A DNA stretch of 64,000 nucleotides, taken from NCBI GenBank assembly GCA_023387735.1, contig JAEWHP010000049.1, forward strand, positions 248,001 to 312,000, read 5' to 3'. A program made the position numbers and the translations under genes. Origin of the DNA: Pseudomonadota bacterium (lineage in GTDB: Bacteria > Pseudomonadota > Alphaproteobacteria > Rhizobiales > Xanthobacteraceae). Positions 32,560 to 41,334 of the stretch are shown here, in pieces; the first letter of the stretch is position 1, and each line of letters opens with the position of its first letter. The notes below the pieces were generated by a model. That model made no database searches. It was not told the origin of the DNA and was given only the letters and a program-made list of their open reading frames with translations.

Positions 32560-33177
32560 CTAGGTGGTTCGAACCAGCCTTCCGACAAGTTGACCCAATA
32601 ACCAGGCAACCAGACCGAGGATCGGCAGGAACCGCGTCAGGGCGTTGAGAAGAAAGGAATACTCAAAGCCGGCAGCGTCGACGATCGCAAACATCCCGGG
32701 AAAAATCGTCTGGATCGGAGACCAGAGCAACACCGCTTCCATGACCCCGATGCCTTGGCCAGCATCGCGAGCGCTCGAAATCATCTCCGGCGCCAAACCG
32801 AACAAGACGGCATTTGGGACAGACATCGCAACTACGGCAAACCACATCGCAAGCCGGGCTGAACCGGCACGCGGCCAGATCCGCCCGACCACATACAGCG
32901 GTACGAACGCCCAATTCAGCAAGGCAAAATCGACAGGCAGAAAATAGACGAACGACTTGAATTCATATCCAGGGGCACCAGTCTGTATCAGACCAAACTT
33001 GTACGAGAGATAAAGGATCACCGCGCACACGCTCGGACCAATTGAAAGTATTGCGAGCGCCATGAGGGGAATATTCGTCCAGGCAGGCGAGCGGCCGCGC
33101 CCCCGGAAATATCCAAACGCCACCAGAAGCAAGAGAACGATCAGAGCCAGATAACGAGGCCATTCCACAAAAATCAT
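32560..33177 (-). CDS. Polytopic membrane protein, function unknown
   Basis: A 205-residue protein with about five hydrophobic segments: near 7-22, 38-58, 78-98, 108-130 and 175-200. The second of two ATG codons is better spaced behind GGAGG and is used here. No conserved catalytic or transport motif is visible and I do not recognise the family. It faces the low-GC cassette tail-to-tail; the degenerate repeats between them suggest it belongs to the host backbone rather than to the cassette, though its GC is somewhat lower than that of flanking genes. Confidence 0.7.
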   Translation of the reverse strand: MIFVEWPRYLALIVLLLLVAFGYFRGRGRSPAWTNIPLMALAILSIGPSVCAVILYLSYKFGLIQTGAPGYEFKSFVYFLPVDFALLNWAFVPLYVVGRIWPRAGSARLAMWFAVVAMSVPNAVLFGLAPEMISSARDAGQGIGVMEAVLLWSPIQTIFPGMFAIVDAAGFEYSFLLNALTRFLPILGLVAWLLGQLVGRLVRTT

Positions 33178-33465
33178 CATGCCTCCGGCGTTGGAGAAGG
33201 CTTCACTTTAGCAAGTGCAGGGCCTAACCCGCCCTACGCGCCAGCTTGCACGCTCATTAGTTGCAGACGAGAAAATCTCTTTTGATAGCTGCGCTCTTGA
33301 GATGCTTTCGCCGTTCTGGCGCCCATCCTCAGGCGCGTGGTGTTGCAGCCAACGCACATGCTCGCTCTTAAGCGCACCATCATCAACGAAAGCGCCGTGC
33401 CGTCCACACACTTGCCGCAAATGCGTGTGGAGCATTGATGGGGACCATCAACCGAGTATCCATCC

Positions 33466-34224
33466 ATGCGTTTGTCAGCTCTTTCGACCGCCGTCGCCGG
33501 GCGCGCCGGCGTGCTTTGCTGTGTCTTGTTCATGATGATGAGCGCGCAGGCGCTCGCGCAGACGTCTGCCACGGACAATCCGGGCCCGGCCACAGCGCAA
33601 CCTGCAGTGGCCGCGCAGGATCAGCCTGCGGCCGCTGCTCCGGCGGCGACCGAAGAGAAGCCGCCCGCCGCGGACGACAAGCCCGCCATCGCCGGGCAGC
33701 AGCCGGCGCCCGCGGAGGAGAAACCTGTCATCGCGCAGGACAAGCCTGCAGCGGTCGAGGAGAAGTCGGCCGTCACCGACGACAAGCCTGCCATCGCCGA
33801 ACCGAAGCCGGCGCCGCCAGAGGAAAAGCCAGCGGTTGCGCAGGACAAGCCCGCAGCCGTCGAGGCGAAGCCGGTGGCCGCGGACGACAAGCCCGCCAGC
33901 GTCGAGCAGACGTCGGCCATTCCGGATGCGAAGCCTGCGGTCGTCGAGCAGAAGCCGGTCCCCGCCGCGGAGAAACCGGCGGTTGTGCACAGGAAGCCCG
34001 CCGTGAAGCAGAAGTCCGCCGCCAGGCAACCGGAAAGCCCCGTCCGCAGCAAACCGGCAGAGCGCAGCAAGTTTGTGCAAGCGGCCAAGCCAGTGCAACC
34101 AGCCAGAGCAGCCGCGAAGCCACACGAGCGGACGCTCGTCATGCTCTGCACCCGCTTCCGCACCTACAATGCAACGTCCGGGACCTACCGCGGCTACGAC
34201 GGCCAGACGTATTCCTGCCGATAG
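33466..34224 (+). CDS. Exported Ala/Pro/Lys repeat protein with BA14K-like C-terminal tail
   Basis: A 252-residue exported protein. A signal peptide covers about residues 1-31 (LCCVLFMMMSAQALAQ). The middle (about 45-170) is a low-complexity array of short degenerate units such as EEKPPAADDKPA, AQDKPAAVEEKSA and AEPKPAPPEEKPA, about 10-14 residues each. A basic KPAVKQKSAARQ linker follows. The last 25 residues, MLCTRFRTYNATSGTYRGYD and GQTYSCR, match the BA14K tail of the gene at 8369. The layout suggests a periplasm-spanning stalk carrying a small Cys-pair domain. About 285 bases upstream hold only a half copy of an intergenic repeat. Confidence 0.72.
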   Translation: MRLSALSTAVAGRAGVLCCVLFMMMSAQALAQTSATDNPGPATAQPAVAAQDQPAAAAPAATEEKPPAADDKPAIAGQQPAPAEEKPVIAQDKPAAVEEKSAVTDDKPAIAEPKPAPPEEKPAVAQDKPAAVEAKPVAADDKPASVEQTSAIPDAKPAVVEQKPVPAAEKPAVVHRKPAVKQKSAARQPESPVRSKPAERSKFVQAAKPVQPARAAAKPHERTLVMLCTRFRTYNATSGTYRGYDGQTYSCR

Positions 34225-34242
34225 GTGCGACGCGATTACCAA

Positions 34243-34355
34243 GCGGGCGGATTAGCGCAGCGTAATCCGCCGCTCGCATGCGATCAAATCGGCGGGTTAC
34301 GCGGAGCCTGTCGTCGGGCGCGCATTCGCGCGACCCGTTGGCTAACCCGCCCTAC
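34243..34355. repeat. Palindromic intergenic repeat (GGGCGGATTAGCGCAGCG type), copy 1
   Basis: The left part reads GCGGGCGGATTAGCGCAGCG and TAATCCGCCG; the right part ends GCTAACCCGCCCTAC. Internal sequence differs from the copy at 35288-35359, but both ends match. It lies just after the stop of the BA14K-tailed gene. Confidence 0.8.
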
Positions 34356-34415
34356 TTCCCACCGGCGACGGGATCGGTCATCCCCGGACAGCCAAAAACC
34401 TCTTGAAACTTGTAC

Positions 34416-34464
34416 TTGAACATTGTTCATTTTTGGCTTACACATATTTGAGCGACGCTCAAAT
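34416..34464 (+). promoter_or_regulatory. Candidate promoter with two operator-like palindromes
   Basis: TTGAAC (34416), 17 bases, then TACACA could be -35 and -10. A palindrome TGAACATTGTTCA (34417-34429) overlaps the -35. A second, ATTTGAGC-GAC-GCTCAAAT (34446-34464), sits between the -10 and the ribosome site. Such short symmetric sites are typical of TetR-family operators; no TetR gene lies nearby. Confidence 0.5.
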
Positions 34465-34478
34465 TGGAAAGGCCGACA

Positions 34479-35291
34479 ATGCAGCCCGCCCCCGGCATGG
34501 ACGCCTGGATCGGCCTGGGCCGTCCCATGGCGACATGGATCAGGCACGCGCCGACGATCATCACCGTCGGCATGATCGTGATCCTGGCGCTGCACGGACG
34601 CATTGCGCAGCCGGCGCATTACAACGAGTTCGCCGACCACTCGGTCGTGTCAGGCATTCCGCACGCCGCCGATGTGCTGTCCAATGCAGGCTTCGCGCTG
34701 GTCGCGATCTGGGGCTGGCTGACATTGCACCCCCGCCGCGCCAGCGAGCCGTTGCGCGGTGGATGGCGCGGCTACCGGCTGTTCCTGATCGGACTGTTGC
34801 TGACCGCGTTCGGGTCCGCGTTCTATCATCTCGCTCCCGACAATGCCCGCCTGCTCTGGGACAGGCTGCCGATCGCGCTGGTTTGCGCCGGCCTGCTCGC
34901 CGGTGTCCGCGGCGACATAAGCGGCGGATCGAAGGCCGGGATCGAAGTGATCGTTCTCGCCCTCTACGCGGTTGCCAGCGTCGCGTGGTGGGCCATCACC
35001 GAGCGGGCCGGCGCGGGTGACCTGCGGCCGTATCTGCTGTTGCAGGGGCTCGCGCTCATCCTCATCCCGCTATGGCAGGCGATCCATCGGGCCCCGCGCA
35101 CCGATCGCATCGCCTTCGGTACGGCAATGCTGCTGTACATCCTGGCCAAGGCCGCCGAGGTGCTCGACCACGAGATCGCGACCGCGCTCGGCTTCGTCAC
35201 CGGGCACACGCTGAAGCATCTGCTCGCGACGGCCGCCACCGCGGCCGTGGTCTGGGGATTGACCCGCCGCGGTCGCGTGGACCAAGCGTAG
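34479..35291 (+). CDS. Ceramidase-like (alkaline phytoceramidase family) membrane protein
   Basis: A 270-residue membrane protein with about seven helices. Conserved histidines and acidic residues fit the alkaline ceramidase fold, a zinc-dependent membrane hydrolase of the CREST superfamily. FADHSVVSGIPHAADVLSN near residue 50 and SAFYHLAPDNARLLWDRLP near 115 carry putative metal ligands, and GHTLKHLLA near 250 supplies the final His pair. I start at the ATG behind GGAAAGG. Bacterial members are mostly uncharacterised, so amide-bond lipid hydrolysis is inferred. Expression is probably repressor-controlled, judging by two operator-like palindromes in its promoter. Confidence 0.8.
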   Translation: MQPAPGMDAWIGLGRPMATWIRHAPTIITVGMIVILALHGRIAQPAHYNEFADHSVVSGIPHAADVLSNAGFALVAIWGWLTLHPRRASEPLRGGWRGYRLFLIGLLLTAFGSAFYHLAPDNARLLWDRLPIALVCAGLLAGVRGDISGGSKAGIEVIVLALYAVASVAWWAITERAGAGDLRPYLLLQGLALILIPLWQAIHRAPRTDRIAFGTAMLLYILAKAAEVLDHEIATALGFVTGHTLKHLLATAATAAVVWGLTRRGRVDQA

Positions 35292-35359
35292 GGCGGATCA
35301 GCGCAGCGTAATCCGCCGCTCTCCGCGGCCGTCTCGGCGGGTTCGCTAACCCGCCCTAC
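35288..35359. repeat. Palindromic intergenic repeat (GGGCGGATTAGCGCAGCG type), copy 2
   Basis: A 72-base element. GTAGGGCGGATCAGCGCAGC at the left pairs imperfectly with the GGCGGGTTCGCTAACCCGCC region and the right end CCCGCCCTAC. It begins inside the stop codon region of the ceramidase-like gene. Confidence 0.85.
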
Positions 35360-35411
35360 TTCTTACTTCTACTTTGCATGGGGTTGTTTTCGCGATTTTG
35401 AGTCCGGGCCC

Positions 35412-36410
35412 CTACTTCGCCAGCCCGAGCGACTTCAGCGCCTTGCCGTTGTCCTCGTTATCCGCCTTCATGAACTCGCCGAACTTCGCCGAGTCCAGAT
35501 AGATCATGTCGAAGCCGCGACGGTTCATGAACTCCTTGAACTCGTCGCTGTCCCAGGCCTTCTTGATCGCGGTCTCATACGTCCTGGCGATCTCCGGCGG
35601 CAGGCCCTTGGGCGCCGCAAAGCCGCGCCACACGCCCTTGTGCACCTTGTGGCCGGTCGCCTCGTCGGTGGTCGGCACATCAGGGAAGTTCGGCGCGCGC
35701 TTCGGCGAGAAGAACACCAGGCTGCGGACGCGGCCCGCCTTGATCAGCGCCTCGGCTTCCGGCATCGAGCAGGCGACGAAGTCGACGCCGCCGGCGGCGA
35801 GATCCGTCAGCGCGGTCGCAGCGCCCGTGGACGGCACCCAGCGGATCGAGCCGGGCGACACGCCATCGGCCTGCATCAGGCCGGCGAGCGCGACATGCCA
35901 GCTGCCGCCCTGCCCCGTGCCTGACGCCACCACCTTGTTCGGGTTGGCCTTGATATGCGCGAACAGCTCCTTGACGTTCTTGTACGGCGCGTCCGCCTTG
36001 ACGTGGATCGCGGCGGGGTCCTGGTTGACCAGTGCGAGCGGCGTGTACTTCTCGAAGGTGAGATCGGTGAGCCCCGCCCAGTGCATCAGGTTGATCTCGA
36101 GCGTGATGAGGCCGAACGTGTAACCGTCGGGTGCGGCCTGCGCGATCGCCTGGTGGCCGACCACGCCCGAGCCGCCGGTGCGGTTGACGACGTTCACCGG
36201 CTGCTTCAGATCGCGCTCCAGCTGGTTTGCGATCTGGCGCGCGACCGCGTCGGTGCCGCCGCCGGCCGCCCACGGCACGATCAGCGTGATCGGCCGCTCC
36301 GGGAACGCAGCGTGCGCATTGCTGGCGCCGAGCAGGCTCGCGGCCGCAAGCGCCGCGATTGCAAGATTTCTGAAATGACAAGACACATGGCGAACCGCCT
36401 GGCGAAACAT
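35412..36410 (-). CDS. Tripartite tricarboxylate transporter substrate-binding protein (TctC/Bug family)
   Basis: A 332-residue periplasmic binding protein. I start at the ATG behind GGGGGAGG, giving MFRQAVRHVS and a signal peptide ending SNAHAAFPERPI. Diagnostic Bug motifs are FPERPITLIVPWAAGGGTD, VNRTGGSGVVGHQAIAQA, and PDGYTFGLI near residue 90. The ligand-pocket segment GTGQGGSWHVA is present. No tctA or tctB membrane partner lies nearby, so it is an orphan, as is common for Bug proteins in this group. Ligands are usually carboxylates or aromatic acids; not predictable here. Confidence 0.93.
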   Translation of the reverse strand: MFRQAVRHVSCHFRNLAIAALAAASLLGASNAHAAFPERPITLIVPWAAGGGTDAVARQIANQLERDLKQPVNVVNRTGGSGVVGHQAIAQAAPDGYTFGLITLEINLMHWAGLTDLTFEKYTPLALVNQDPAAIHVKADAPYKNVKELFAHIKANPNKVVASGTGQGGSWHVALAGLMQADGVSPGSIRWVPSTGAATALTDLAAGGVDFVACSMPEAEALIKAGRVRSLVFFSPKRAPNFPDVPTTDEATGHKVHKGVWRGFAAPKGLPPEIARTYETAIKKAWDSDEFKEFMNRRGFDMIYLDSAKFGEFMKADNEDNGKALKSLGLAK

Positions 36411-36634
36411 TCGCGAACCTCCCCCTCCGTTTTTTGATGCGCCGGGCAAGCCACCGCGGCGCGCGCTTTTTGCGCTGTCCACCATTCGGGCGGCGGAGCG
36501 ACGATGTGTCAAGGGGAAGTATCGCCAGCGGGCTCGTGCGCCGCAGCAGGCGGCGAACCTGCTCACGCGACTGTTTATGGACGCTGGCTGGCTGCCGCGA
36601 TACCGGTCGATAAAACCATCCCGATTGCAGGTCC

Positions 36635-37477
36635 GTGCCGAAGCCCCCTTTTTCCCCATCCGTCAGCCGCGGACGCACCGCCCAGATGCTCGAGCGCGCC
36701 GCCGTCGCGCTGCGAACGCGGCAGTTCGCCGAGGCCGAGCGGCTCGCCGCCGAAGTGTTGCGGGGCAGCCGGACCGACATCGCCGCCGCGACGATACTGG
36801 CCCAGGCCCTGCTCGCGCTGAACCGTGGCGAAGAGGCGATCGCGCCCCTCGAAAAGGCAACGCGCCGCAGTGACGACCCCGTTATCGAAACCCTGCTCGG
36901 GGCAGCGCTAGGCAGCAGCGGACGCCGTGCGGAAGCGATCGAACAATTGAGCCGGACAACAGCGCGGCGCCCGCCCTTTCTGCCGGCGTTCCAGGAACTC
37001 GCCGGCCAGCTTGCCAAGGCCGGACGCGTCGATGAGAGCATCGCCGTCATCGAAAGCGGTCTGGCATTGGCACCTGACGCCATTCATCTGCAACTGGACC
37101 TTGCCCGCCTGCACCTCCAGCATAACGACCGCGGCAAGGCGCGCGAGATCCTCAACCGTGCCCGCGATGCTGCGGCGGGTCACCTCGACATATTGAAAGA
37201 GCTCGCGCGCGTTCTGCTGCTGGACGGCGAATATGCCGCCGCCGCCGACGCCTACCGGCATGCGCTGGCGCATCGTCCGGACGACGCCTTCACGCGCGCG
37301 GATCTCGCCGCTTGCCTGCTGGAAATGGGTGATCGCGACGCCGGCGAGGCCAACCTGCGTCAGGCGTTCCGCAGCGGACCTCACATGCTCGGTCGAACCA
37401 ACCACGCGCTCGTCGCCTCATCGCACGGCCGCTTCTTCTTCCGTCCGAGCGCGGTCCTGAAATTCCTGCAGGGCTGA
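36635..37477 (+). CDS. Tetratricopeptide-repeat protein
   Basis: A 280-residue protein built of about six to seven TPR units from residue 15 to 245, recognisable by spaced A/G-x-Y/F and A-P patterns (QFAEAERLAAEVLRG, GRRAEAIEQLSRT, GRVDESIAVIESGLALAPD, GEYAAAADAYRHALAHRPDD). The GTG start is weak; an ATG at residue 18 (MLERAAVALR) is an alternative. TPR arrays scaffold protein complexes. The last 30 residues (GRFFFRPSAVLKFLQG) do not fit a TPR. It converges on the next gene, a protein of unknown function, with 17 bases between stops. Confidence 0.8.
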   Translation: MPKPPFSPSVSRGRTAQMLERAAVALRTRQFAEAERLAAEVLRGSRTDIAAATILAQALLALNRGEEAIAPLEKATRRSDDPVIETLLGAALGSSGRRAEAIEQLSRTTARRPPFLPAFQELAGQLAKAGRVDESIAVIESGLALAPDAIHLQLDLARLHLQHNDRGKAREILNRARDAAAGHLDILKELARVLLLDGEYAAAADAYRHALAHRPDDAFTRADLAACLLEMGDRDAGEANLRQAFRSGPHMLGRTNHALVASSHGRFFFRPSAVLKFLQG

Positions 37478-37494
37478 GTAGCTGACCTGCCTGG

Positions 37495-38208
37495 CTAGGC
37501 CCGGAATTTCCGCCGGTAGAGTCCGGGCTCGCGATTGATCGCCTTCGTCAGTTCGTGCACCCGCTGCGTCTCCTCCGCCGTGAACGGCGCGGTCTGCGCC
37601 AACCAACTTTCGCGTTTCACCGGCACGCATTGCGCAACCGGCGTGCCTCTTGGCAGCACGCCGCTGAAATTGATGTCGTGCCAGTGCGCCGGGAAATGGA
37701 TCCAGCTGTCGCGATACTGGTCACAATCGACCATGCCGCTCAATGTGGTGAATGGCAGATCGAAGCGATTGAGAGGATGCGTGAACAGCAGGGAATAGCC
37801 CGGCGGCGCTTCGATGCTCCACAGGTTGTGAAACTTGATCAGGAATCGATCGGGCTCGAACAGCGGCGTGCCGACGACCTGGCTGATGTCGTGGAATCCG
37901 ATCGGCGAGCGCGGGAACTCGAGCGGTCCGCCGGGCGGGGTATCATTGTCCCAGGTGATCGAGCCGTTCTCGATCCTTAGATCGCAGATCAGCGGAAGCA
38001 GGAATCCCGAGGTCATGGCGTCGACGAAGGGGGGACAACGCTTGATGGTATCCTCGTCGCGCATATTGACCGCGTTGAAAGCCCGCGTCGGCATCGCCTT
38101 GAGCCAGTCGGGAACGCCCAATGCCGCCGGCGTCGGCGGCGGCAGTTTTCCATCCAGTTCAGCCGGACAGCGGAACCTGAGCGCTAGCGGCCCTGTATCG
38201 TCGGACAT
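37495..38208 (-). CDS. Conserved hypothetical protein (DUF6065-like)
   Basis: A 237-residue soluble protein. Recognisable segments are the N-terminal FRCPAELDGKLPPPTPA, the PPFVDAMTSGFLLPL stretch near residue 60, GYSLLFTHPLNRFDLPFTTL near 140, and RGTPVAQCVPVKRESW near 190. The pattern resembles DUF6065-type proteins, which are often found near TPR or glycosylation-type genes, but I am recalling the family rather than testing it. No catalytic motif is evident. It is tail-to-tail with a TPR protein gene. Confidence 0.7.
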   Translation of the reverse strand: MSDDTGPLALRFRCPAELDGKLPPPTPAALGVPDWLKAMPTRAFNAVNMRDEDTIKRCPPFVDAMTSGFLLPLICDLRIENGSITWDNDTPPGGPLEFPRSPIGFHDISQVVGTPLFEPDRFLIKFHNLWSIEAPPGYSLLFTHPLNRFDLPFTTLSGMVDCDQYRDSWIHFPAHWHDINFSGVLPRGTPVAQCVPVKRESWLAQTAPFTAEETQRVHELTKAINREPGLYRRKFRA

Positions 38209-38350
38209 GCATTCCTTCTCTTGCTTTCTCTTGGCCGGGCCCGCCTCCCTGACGCGCCTGCATGTTCAACCTAACATCCCCGAAAGCGGCAGGTCTCGGG
38301 CGGAGTCTTCAAATCGTTGCGAGTTCGTAAGCCCTCGCCCACCCTGCAGG

Positions 38351-39064
38351 CTATAGCCGCACACTGTGCTCCCTTACCGCTCCCTTCTTCCACAGCCGAA
38401 ATCCGCCCTCGAACGCGTTGGCGTTGACGCCGAGGCGGACCTTGCGCGGCAGCTTCTCGATCTTGTCGGCATTGCCGCCGCCCAGCATGACGTAGTCCGG
38501 CTCCAGCGCGGCGAGCAGGCGCCTGAGCACATCATCGACCACGCGTTCCCATTTCTTCCGGCCCATGCGCTTCAGCGCTGCGGCGCCGACCCATTGCTCG
38601 AACGTCCGGCCGTCGCGGTACGGCAGGTGCGCCAGCTCCATCGGCTCGAGCACGCCATCGACGATCATCGCGGAGCCGAGACCCGTGCCGAGACCGAGGA
38701 ACAGCATCCGGCCGCCCTCGTAGCTGCCGATCGCCTGCATCAGCGCATCGTTGACGACCCTGGTCGGGCGGCCGAACGCCTTTTCGAAATTGAAGCCGGC
38801 CCAGCCGAGGCCGAGATTGTGCGGCTCCGACAACGGCCGGTTGTTGATCACAGGTCCCGGATATCCGATCGAGACGACGTCATAGGACCAGTCCTTCGTC
38901 AGCGCCTTGACCTGCCTCACCATCGCTTTGGCGGAAAGGTTCGGACCGGACGCAAAGGCGCGCCGGGTCCGCTCGGTCGAGGTCATCACCTTCACGCGCG
39001 AACCGCCGATGTCGATCGAAAGGACGGTTTGTCGCGATGCACGCTTGCCGGTCTTCTTCGCCAT
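38351..39064 (-). CDS. ROK-family sugar kinase, polyphosphate glucokinase-like
   Basis: A 237-residue ROK/actin-fold kinase. The phosphate-1 motif VLSIDIGGSRVKV is at about residues 14-26, the phosphate-2 motif LFLGLGTGLGSAMI near 120, and ELAHLPYRDGRTFEQWVG near 145 resembles the conserved region of polyphosphate/ATP glucokinases. The canonical zinc-binding CxCGxxGC motif of many ROK repressors is absent and there is no HTH, so it is an enzyme, not a regulator. Likely phosphorylates glucose or a similar sugar from polyphosphate or ATP. Confidence 0.88.
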   Translation of the reverse strand: MAKKTGKRASRQTVLSIDIGGSRVKVMTSTERTRRAFASGPNLSAKAMVRQVKALTKDWSYDVVSIGYPGPVINNRPLSEPHNLGLGWAGFNFEKAFGRPTRVVNDALMQAIGSYEGGRMLFLGLGTGLGSAMIVDGVLEPMELAHLPYRDGRTFEQWVGAAALKRMGRKKWERVVDDVLRRLLAALEPDYVMLGGGNADKIEKLPRKVRLGVNANAFEGGFRLWKKGAVREHSVRL

Positions 39065-39225
39065 GAACTCGTGCCTCGCGCTATTGAATTAGAGAAACAG
39101 TCAGCACCGGGCTTTGTTCTCCATCCGACTCCATTTTGTTCGCAAAGAACGAATCGGAATCGCGCAAACCAGCGCGGGTCATTTCTTAACAATGCGTTTG
39201 CGTCGCGCTGCTTCGCGTCTCCACG

Positions 39226-39864
39226 CTAATCCTCATACGCATGTCCCGGCCGCAGCGCCCGCAGCTTCTGCGCCAGCCGCCGGCTGCCCGTCTCCTCCGC
39301 GCGCGCCAACTGGTTTGCGACCGCCACATGATCCTCATCGCTCTTGTGCTGGTTGAGTTTCGACTGGCCCTCGATCTGGTCGACGACGAGATCGATGACG
39401 CGGATCGCCGACAGCATCGACTCGCGTTTGGCCGGCTCCATCTGCGCGAGGTCCCACGGCGCCTTCGGCAGCCGCGCTTCGGAAACCGCCAGCAGCGCGT
39501 CGCCGTGGCCGCGGTTCTCGTCGCGCTCGCGCAAATGCGCGACGCCTGTGAGATGCACGGCTTCATAAAGCCAGGTCGAGACGTTGTCGCGCGAGGCATA
39601 CCAGTCGTTGGAGATATAGGCATCGTCGCCTGCGACGATCAAAAGAAAACGCCGCTTGCCGTCGGCGAGTTCGACCAGCGGATTCCTGGCAGTGAAATGA
39701 ATCTGGACGATCACGCGATCGTCTCGCCGCGCGACGACAAACGGCACGTGCGAGGCGCGCGGCCCGCGCGCATCGGCGGCGACGATCACGCCAAACCCGC
39801 GTTCGGCGGCGAAGGCGAGCGCGCGCTCCTCTTCGATACGGAACTGGGGTCGGAGAACATGCAT
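39226..39864 (-). CDS. PaiB-family FMN-binding protein
   Basis: A 212-residue protein of the PaiB family, split-barrel flavin-binding fold, named after a Bacillus transcriptional repressor though most members are probably FMN-linked enzymes. Markers are ASHVPFVV near residue 37, VQIHFTARNPLVE near 52, the AYISNDWYAS segment near 82 and NVSTWLYEAVHLTG near 93. The C-terminal region is helical and Glu/Arg-rich. It stands alone between a ROK kinase and a DMT carrier gene. Confidence 0.88.
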   Translation of the reverse strand: MHVLRPQFRIEEERALAFAAERGFGVIVAADARGPRASHVPFVVARRDDRVIVQIHFTARNPLVELADGKRRFLLIVAGDDAYISNDWYASRDNVSTWLYEAVHLTGVAHLRERDENRGHGDALLAVSEARLPKAPWDLAQMEPAKRESMLSAIRVIDLVVDQIEGQSKLNQHKSDEDHVAVANQLARAEETGSRRLAQKLRALRPGHAYED

Positions 39865-39945
39865 GGCTCGAGCGCTCGAACGACTGGAGGATGGAAGACT
39901 GCCGCAAGGCTAGCGTATTCTCCCGCAGCGGTCACCGGCTGCAAA

Positions 39946-40866
39946 TCAACGTTGCCGCTGCGCCAGATAGAATCCGAACAGCACCGTCACCAGTCCCGCC
40001 GCCTGCAGCGGCGTCGGCGGTTCGCCGAGCAGCAGCCAGCCGGAGAGGATCGTGAGCGCCGGCACGGTCGCCGGGAACACCGCCGCACGGGCGACACCGA
40101 TGGTCTGGACCGAGAACGCAAACAGATAAAGCGCAGCCGGACCCGCCAGGATACCCTGCGCCAGCGCCTGCAGGACATTCTCGCCGAAGCCCAGCGCCAG
40201 CACGCGGGCAAAACCGCCAAAGGCCGCATAGACCGGCAGCAGCGCGAGCGACAGCACGCTGATGACGGTCGCCGCCGAAAACGCGTTGACGCGCCAATGC
40301 CGCAGCAGCGTGCCGAATACCGCGAACATCAATCCGGTCATCACGAACAGCAAATCGCCGAGTACGCCATCAGCGCCGATATGCCCGATCGACTCGGCGC
40401 CGATCACCGCAAGCCCGCATACGATGACGAGCGCCCCCGCGACACGCGAGGGCGGCACGCGCTCACGCAGGAACAGTGCGGCGAGCAGCAGGCCGCCGAG
40501 CGTCGCGCTGGAAGGCTGGATCACGCTGCCGTGCCCGAGCGGCACGAACAGAAAACCCGTATAGCTGATGAGCGACATGACCGGCCCGCCCAGCACCATC
40601 AGCACCAGGCCGCGGCCCCATCCGATGCCGCAGAGATTGCCGATGCCGGCGCGCAGCACGATCGGAATGAACAGCAGTCCCGACCACAGGAAGCGATGCA
40701 TCAGCAAGTCAGGCGGCGTGAAGCCGACCTTCAGCCCGTGCCGGGTCGCGACAAAGCCCAGCGCCCAGAACAGCGCCGCCCCTGCGCCGCACGCGACCCC
40801 GAGCAGGGCCGGCTTCGCATCGGATTTGCGTGGTGAAATTTCAGCGCCGCCGCTCGGCTCGGTCAT
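39946..40866 (-). CDS. DMT/EamA-family exporter (paralogue 3)
   Basis: A 306-residue ten-helix EamA carrier. ALFWALGFVATRHGLKVGFT marks the first helix and the second repeat ends LQAAGLVTVLFGFYLAQRQ. It is more distant from the two 298-residue paralogues in this window than they are from each other. A hydrophilic N-terminus of about 20 residues precedes helix 1. Substrate unknown. Confidence 0.9.
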   Translation of the reverse strand: MTEPSGGAEISPRKSDAKPALLGVACGAGAALFWALGFVATRHGLKVGFTPPDLLMHRFLWSGLLFIPIVLRAGIGNLCGIGWGRGLVLMVLGGPVMSLISYTGFLFVPLGHGSVIQPSSATLGGLLLAALFLRERVPPSRVAGALVIVCGLAVIGAESIGHIGADGVLGDLLFVMTGLMFAVFGTLLRHWRVNAFSAATVISVLSLALLPVYAAFGGFARVLALGFGENVLQALAQGILAGPAALYLFAFSVQTIGVARAAVFPATVPALTILSGWLLLGEPPTPLQAAGLVTVLFGFYLAQRQR

Positions 40867-40920
40867 CGCGGTGGATTAACTTGGCCCGTAAATCCGCACA
40901 ACCCACGCGAATGCAGGCCT

Positions 40921-41004
40921 CGTAGGGCGGATTAGCGTAAGCATAATCCGCCATGCTTCACTCGCGGTGCGTCGGTGGGTTACGCTACGCTAACCCACCC
41001 TACG
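40921..41004. repeat. Palindromic intergenic repeat (GGGCGGATTAGCG type), copy 3
   Basis: CGTAGGGCGGATTAGCGTAA and GCATAATCCGCC on the left; GGTGGGTTACGCTACGCTAA and CCCACCCTACG on the right. It lies directly upstream of a small membrane-protein gene. Confidence 0.85.
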
Positions 41005-41026
41005 AAATGCGCACGAAAGGACCACC

Positions 41027-41200
41027 ATGAACGGCAATCGATATTACGGCGTTCGCGTCGAGGGCGCGAAATACGGCGTGGGTTTCGGCTCGGCGCTCGC
41101 CATCGCGATCTCCTACACCAACAACCACTCGATCCTGTGGGCGATCATCCACGGTATTTTCGGCTGGCTCTACGTGATCTATTACGCGCTGTTCGGGTGA
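41027..41200 (+). CDS. 57-residue small membrane-associated protein
   Basis: A short gene just downstream of a palindromic repeat. The product starts MNGNRYYGVRVEGAKYGVGF, then SALAIAISYTNNHSILWAII, and ends with HGIFGWLYVIYYALFG. One to two hydrophobic stretches suggest membrane association. AAAGGA lies 6-7 bases before ATG. Codon use fits the neighbours and similar small proteins occur across this group. Function unknown. Confidence 0.75.
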   Translation: MNGNRYYGVRVEGAKYGVGFGSALAIAISYTNNHSILWAIIHGIFGWLYVIYYALFG

Positions 41201-41210
41201 TGGAAGTCGA

Positions 41211-41310
41211 CCTCATCCTGAGGAGGCGCGAAGCGCCGTCTCGATGGATGAATGGCACCAGCGGGGCCTCATGGTTCGAGACGCGCGAAGACGCGCTCCT
41301 CACCATGAGG
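41211..41310. repeat. Intergenic repeat (CCTCATCCTGAGGAG type)
   Basis: CCTCATCCTGAGGAGGCGCG, AAGCGCCGTCTCGATGGATG, then GGCCTCATGGTTCGAGACGC and the end CTCCTCACCATGAGG. The two halves are partly complementary and resemble a dispersed element frequent in Bradyrhizobium genomes. It fills the gap between two converging genes. Confidence 0.7.
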
Positions 41311-41334
41311 GTCTATTCCGCTGCCTCGATCGGC

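Noticed and set aside
33208..33465. Small open frames before the BA14K-tailed gene
   Set aside because: Poor starts and no conserved pattern; part of the stretch is a half intergenic repeat.
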